64,000 nt of DNA from Mesostigma viride (taxonomy: Eukaryota > Streptophyta > Mesostigmatophyceae > Mesostigmatales > Mesostigmataceae). Location: NCBI GenBank assembly GCA_009746045.1, contig RPFO01000065.1, forward strand, positions 2,534,484 to 2,598,483, in the 5' to 3' direction. The notes beneath the pieces were generated by a model. It did no database searches, was not told the origin of the DNA, and saw only the letters and a list, made by a program, of their open reading frames with translations. Below, one piece after another: positions 62,501 to 64,000 of the stretch (position 1 is the first letter of the stretch; each line of letters starts with the position of its first letter). A program made the translations under genes and the position numbers.

Positions 62501-64000
62501 CCAATGGCTACATTCTGCTGACGCCCCTGCTGCCTGAGAAGGGCAGGTGAGCCCATGCGCCTGCGCCTGCTCGCTGTCTGTTGCATTATTCTATCACATG
62601 GCATGTGCATTTGCATGGGGTCCTATGTGTGGGTATGGGGGGGGGGAAGACTGCGGAGGAAGCTTGTTGGGGTGGGCGCAGGCGGGCAGGCAGGCGGGCA
62701 GGCATTCCTGTGCATCGGCACGCACATGTAAGCGTGCAAGTATGATTTCATTACTTGCAGCTGCCTTGGAGCGCTGACAGCTTTCTCATGGCTTACATGG
62801 TAGCGCGGCCTCAGCTAGAGCGTCACATTGGAATCTGGTGGTTTGTGAAGGATGAGTGTTGACCACTTGTGAAGTACTCATGGGTTTTTGCTGTTCCCTT
62901 CTGGCTAATGATGTTGAGCCACGGTGCTGTGATGGCAGCCCCAGTTCGTGTGAGGGTATGTTCTAGGTCATGGCAAATTTCTCTTTTGGTGAAGTACACC
63001 ATTACATGGTTGAGATGATCCTAGGTGACAGCGGTGTTAGATGGTTGGGGCACATGTGCGCGGTTGCATTCGACCGCGACGCGCAGGAGTACAAAACCAC
63101 GAAAGGCTTCCCATGGTTAACAATTTTCAGCTAGCAGTAGCACGCGCTAGGCGCCGTTGGCTGTGATTACCTCTGGCGTTGCACACACCTATGCGAACGA
63201 TGAAGCCCATGCTAGCGCACAGGAGAAGGTGCGTGTTCCCAGGTGCTGCCCATGACTTGCTGTTTGTTACTTGTCTACTTGCCACCTGCTACCTACTGCC
63301 AGGTAAGGGGCCCAGGCTACTGCAAGCTACTTGCTGGATGGGCCATTGCCATTGCTAAAATTTTCGCCTGTGGAAATGTTGGCCTGCTGAAATCTTTGTG
63401 AGCGTTTTGGAAAGCCGGTGGTGTGTTGCTGATTTGGGCAGATTCGCGTGCTGGGGGGACTTGGCCCACTTCGTTCACCTGACTAGGTAGCTAACGCGGA
63501 TGTCATGCGAGTCATCCCCCCCCCCTTATCCCCCCTTCCCTTCCCCCCCCCCGCTCCCACCCCCGCCCGCTGGTTCCTGCGGTGCTCCGCTCCCACACAC
63601 ATGCCTGCCCACCATGCCCCCCTTTGTTTTCGTCCTTGGATGATTTGGTGCCATCAACCCATGATGGGGAGCGCAGCTCCGAACCCCCTGTCTTGGTCAA
63701 CCTGGGCTGGGTTCCTGCCGATTGGGACATCAACGCCTCGTCGCTTCCCCGAGCCCCAGTCCCGCGTGCGGATGCGCCCACATCTCGCGCCAAAGGAAAT
63801 GTAACTGCGGTCATCGGGTGGCGGCAAGCGCGTGCGCTGGATTGGGATGACCGTGGCTTGCATGTTCGCTTAACTGTGGGACTCCAGGGTACCGAGAGTC
63901 TTATTAAAACAATGAGTGGAGCACATACAAATGGCAGGCCACATCCCGGCCGCAGATGCTCATGGGGACACTCATTGCTTGTGAAAAGGCTAGCCTTACT
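56599..64000 (+). CDS. SURF1: SURF1, cytochrome c oxidase assembly protein (spliced, continues past window)
   Basis: An inner mitochondrial membrane protein needed to build complex IV. Six exons fit in phase: 56599-56767 (Arg/Ser-rich mitochondrial presequence, [13 protein letters not shown]); 56915-57060 ([18 protein letters not shown], the first membrane helix); 61116-61195 ([16 protein letters not shown]); 61459-61569 ([20 protein letters not shown], the family LEY motif); 62484-62546 ([14 protein letters not shown]); and 63677 onward ([14 protein letters not shown], like ILVNRGWVP). Donors are GT except exon 2, which uses AG|GCAAGT, a classic GC-AG donor. The exon 6 end is not certain: the frame stays open to the window edge but the last part may be intron. 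The second membrane helix is not seen. Intron 2 (4.05 kb) contains the repeat block. Confidence 0.75.
57672..57800. repeat. 36-bp minisatellite in SURF1 intron 2
   Basis: About 3.5 copies of GATGCTGTGTTAGCTTTTGT plus GCGCTTGTGGGTGGGT, period 36. One further copy lies at 59575-59610, on the other side of the tetranucleotide block, so the block grew inside this minisatellite. Confidence 0.75.
57823..59572. repeat. 1.75-kb tetranucleotide block: (GGTC)n, (GGTCGCTC)n, (GGGC)n, (GGGT)n
   Basis: Ordered zones: (GGTC)n 57823-58060; (GGTCGCTC)n, about 22 units, to 58239; (GGTC)n with three one-base slips to 58657; G/T transition 58658-58724; (GGGC)n with many GGGCGGC slips 58725-59508; (GGGT)n to 59572. 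Both strands lack stops, so every frame is open; none is a gene. G-runs on one strand are able to form quadruplexes. Confidence 0.9.
61791..61888. repeat. 22-bp tandem repeat in SURF1 intron 4
   Basis: CAGTATCGACATTCCATTGA plus GA, about 4.5 near-perfect copies, the last diverging to TTCAACTCAGAC. No coding role is seen. Confidence 0.7.
62085..62135. repeat. 17-bp tandem repeat in SURF1 intron 4
   Basis: About three copies of CAGGTGGCACACATGCC, in the intron before exon 5. Confidence 0.6.

Overview
This window is nuclear DNA of a GC-rich eukaryote, most likely a chlorophyte green alga. The reasons are spliced genes with GT-AG and one probable GC-AG intron, plant/algal TTTAGGG and TTTTAGGG repeats, a Golgi-type glycosyltransferase, a mitochondrial SURF1 gene, several non-LTR retrotransposon types, a hAT-like element, and an integrated polinton-like virus. 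The species cannot be named from the sequence.

Bases 1 to about 12,690 are an endogenous polinton-like virus cut by the left edge. Structural genes run leftward: N-terminus of a double jelly-roll major capsid protein, a small basic virion-type protein, a minor capsid/penton-like protein, a small unknown, a C2H2 protein and a 1094-residue fibre-like protein. A 24-bp divergent spacer separates them from rightward genes: a coiled-coil/AT-hook protein, a packaging ATPase, a second AT-hook protein, a tyrosine recombinase, and a primase fused to a UL9-like helicase. Four 53-bp palindromes and a short telomere-type tract follow.

Bases 13,470 to 52,530 are nested mobile DNA. Families A and B (my names) are R2-like retrotransposons with a restriction-like endonuclease and an unusual PHD plus RING-H2 plus zinc-finger N-terminus. 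They insert at GAATATATATA-like sites and into each other. Full-length copies carry 170-bp (A) or 230-bp (B) promoter-like tandem units at the 5' end. Family D is an ORF1-only, half-LINE-like retroposon ending in tetranucleotide tails. A 3.5-kb hAT-like element with an 8-bp target duplication sits inside one D copy, and itself holds a LINE 3' fragment and a 650-bp foldback.

Bases 52,749 to 64,000 are host genes: a fucosyltransferase-like protein on the minus strand, possibly spliced to a second exon, and a SURF1 cytochrome oxidase assembly gene on the plus strand. I reconstruct six SURF1 exons. Its second intron holds 1.75 kb of GGTC/GGGC/GGGT repeats.

Many genes, viral and retrotransposon alike, are broken by one missing base in a homopolymer. 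That looks at least partly like systematic long-read error, so several 'broken' genes may be intact.
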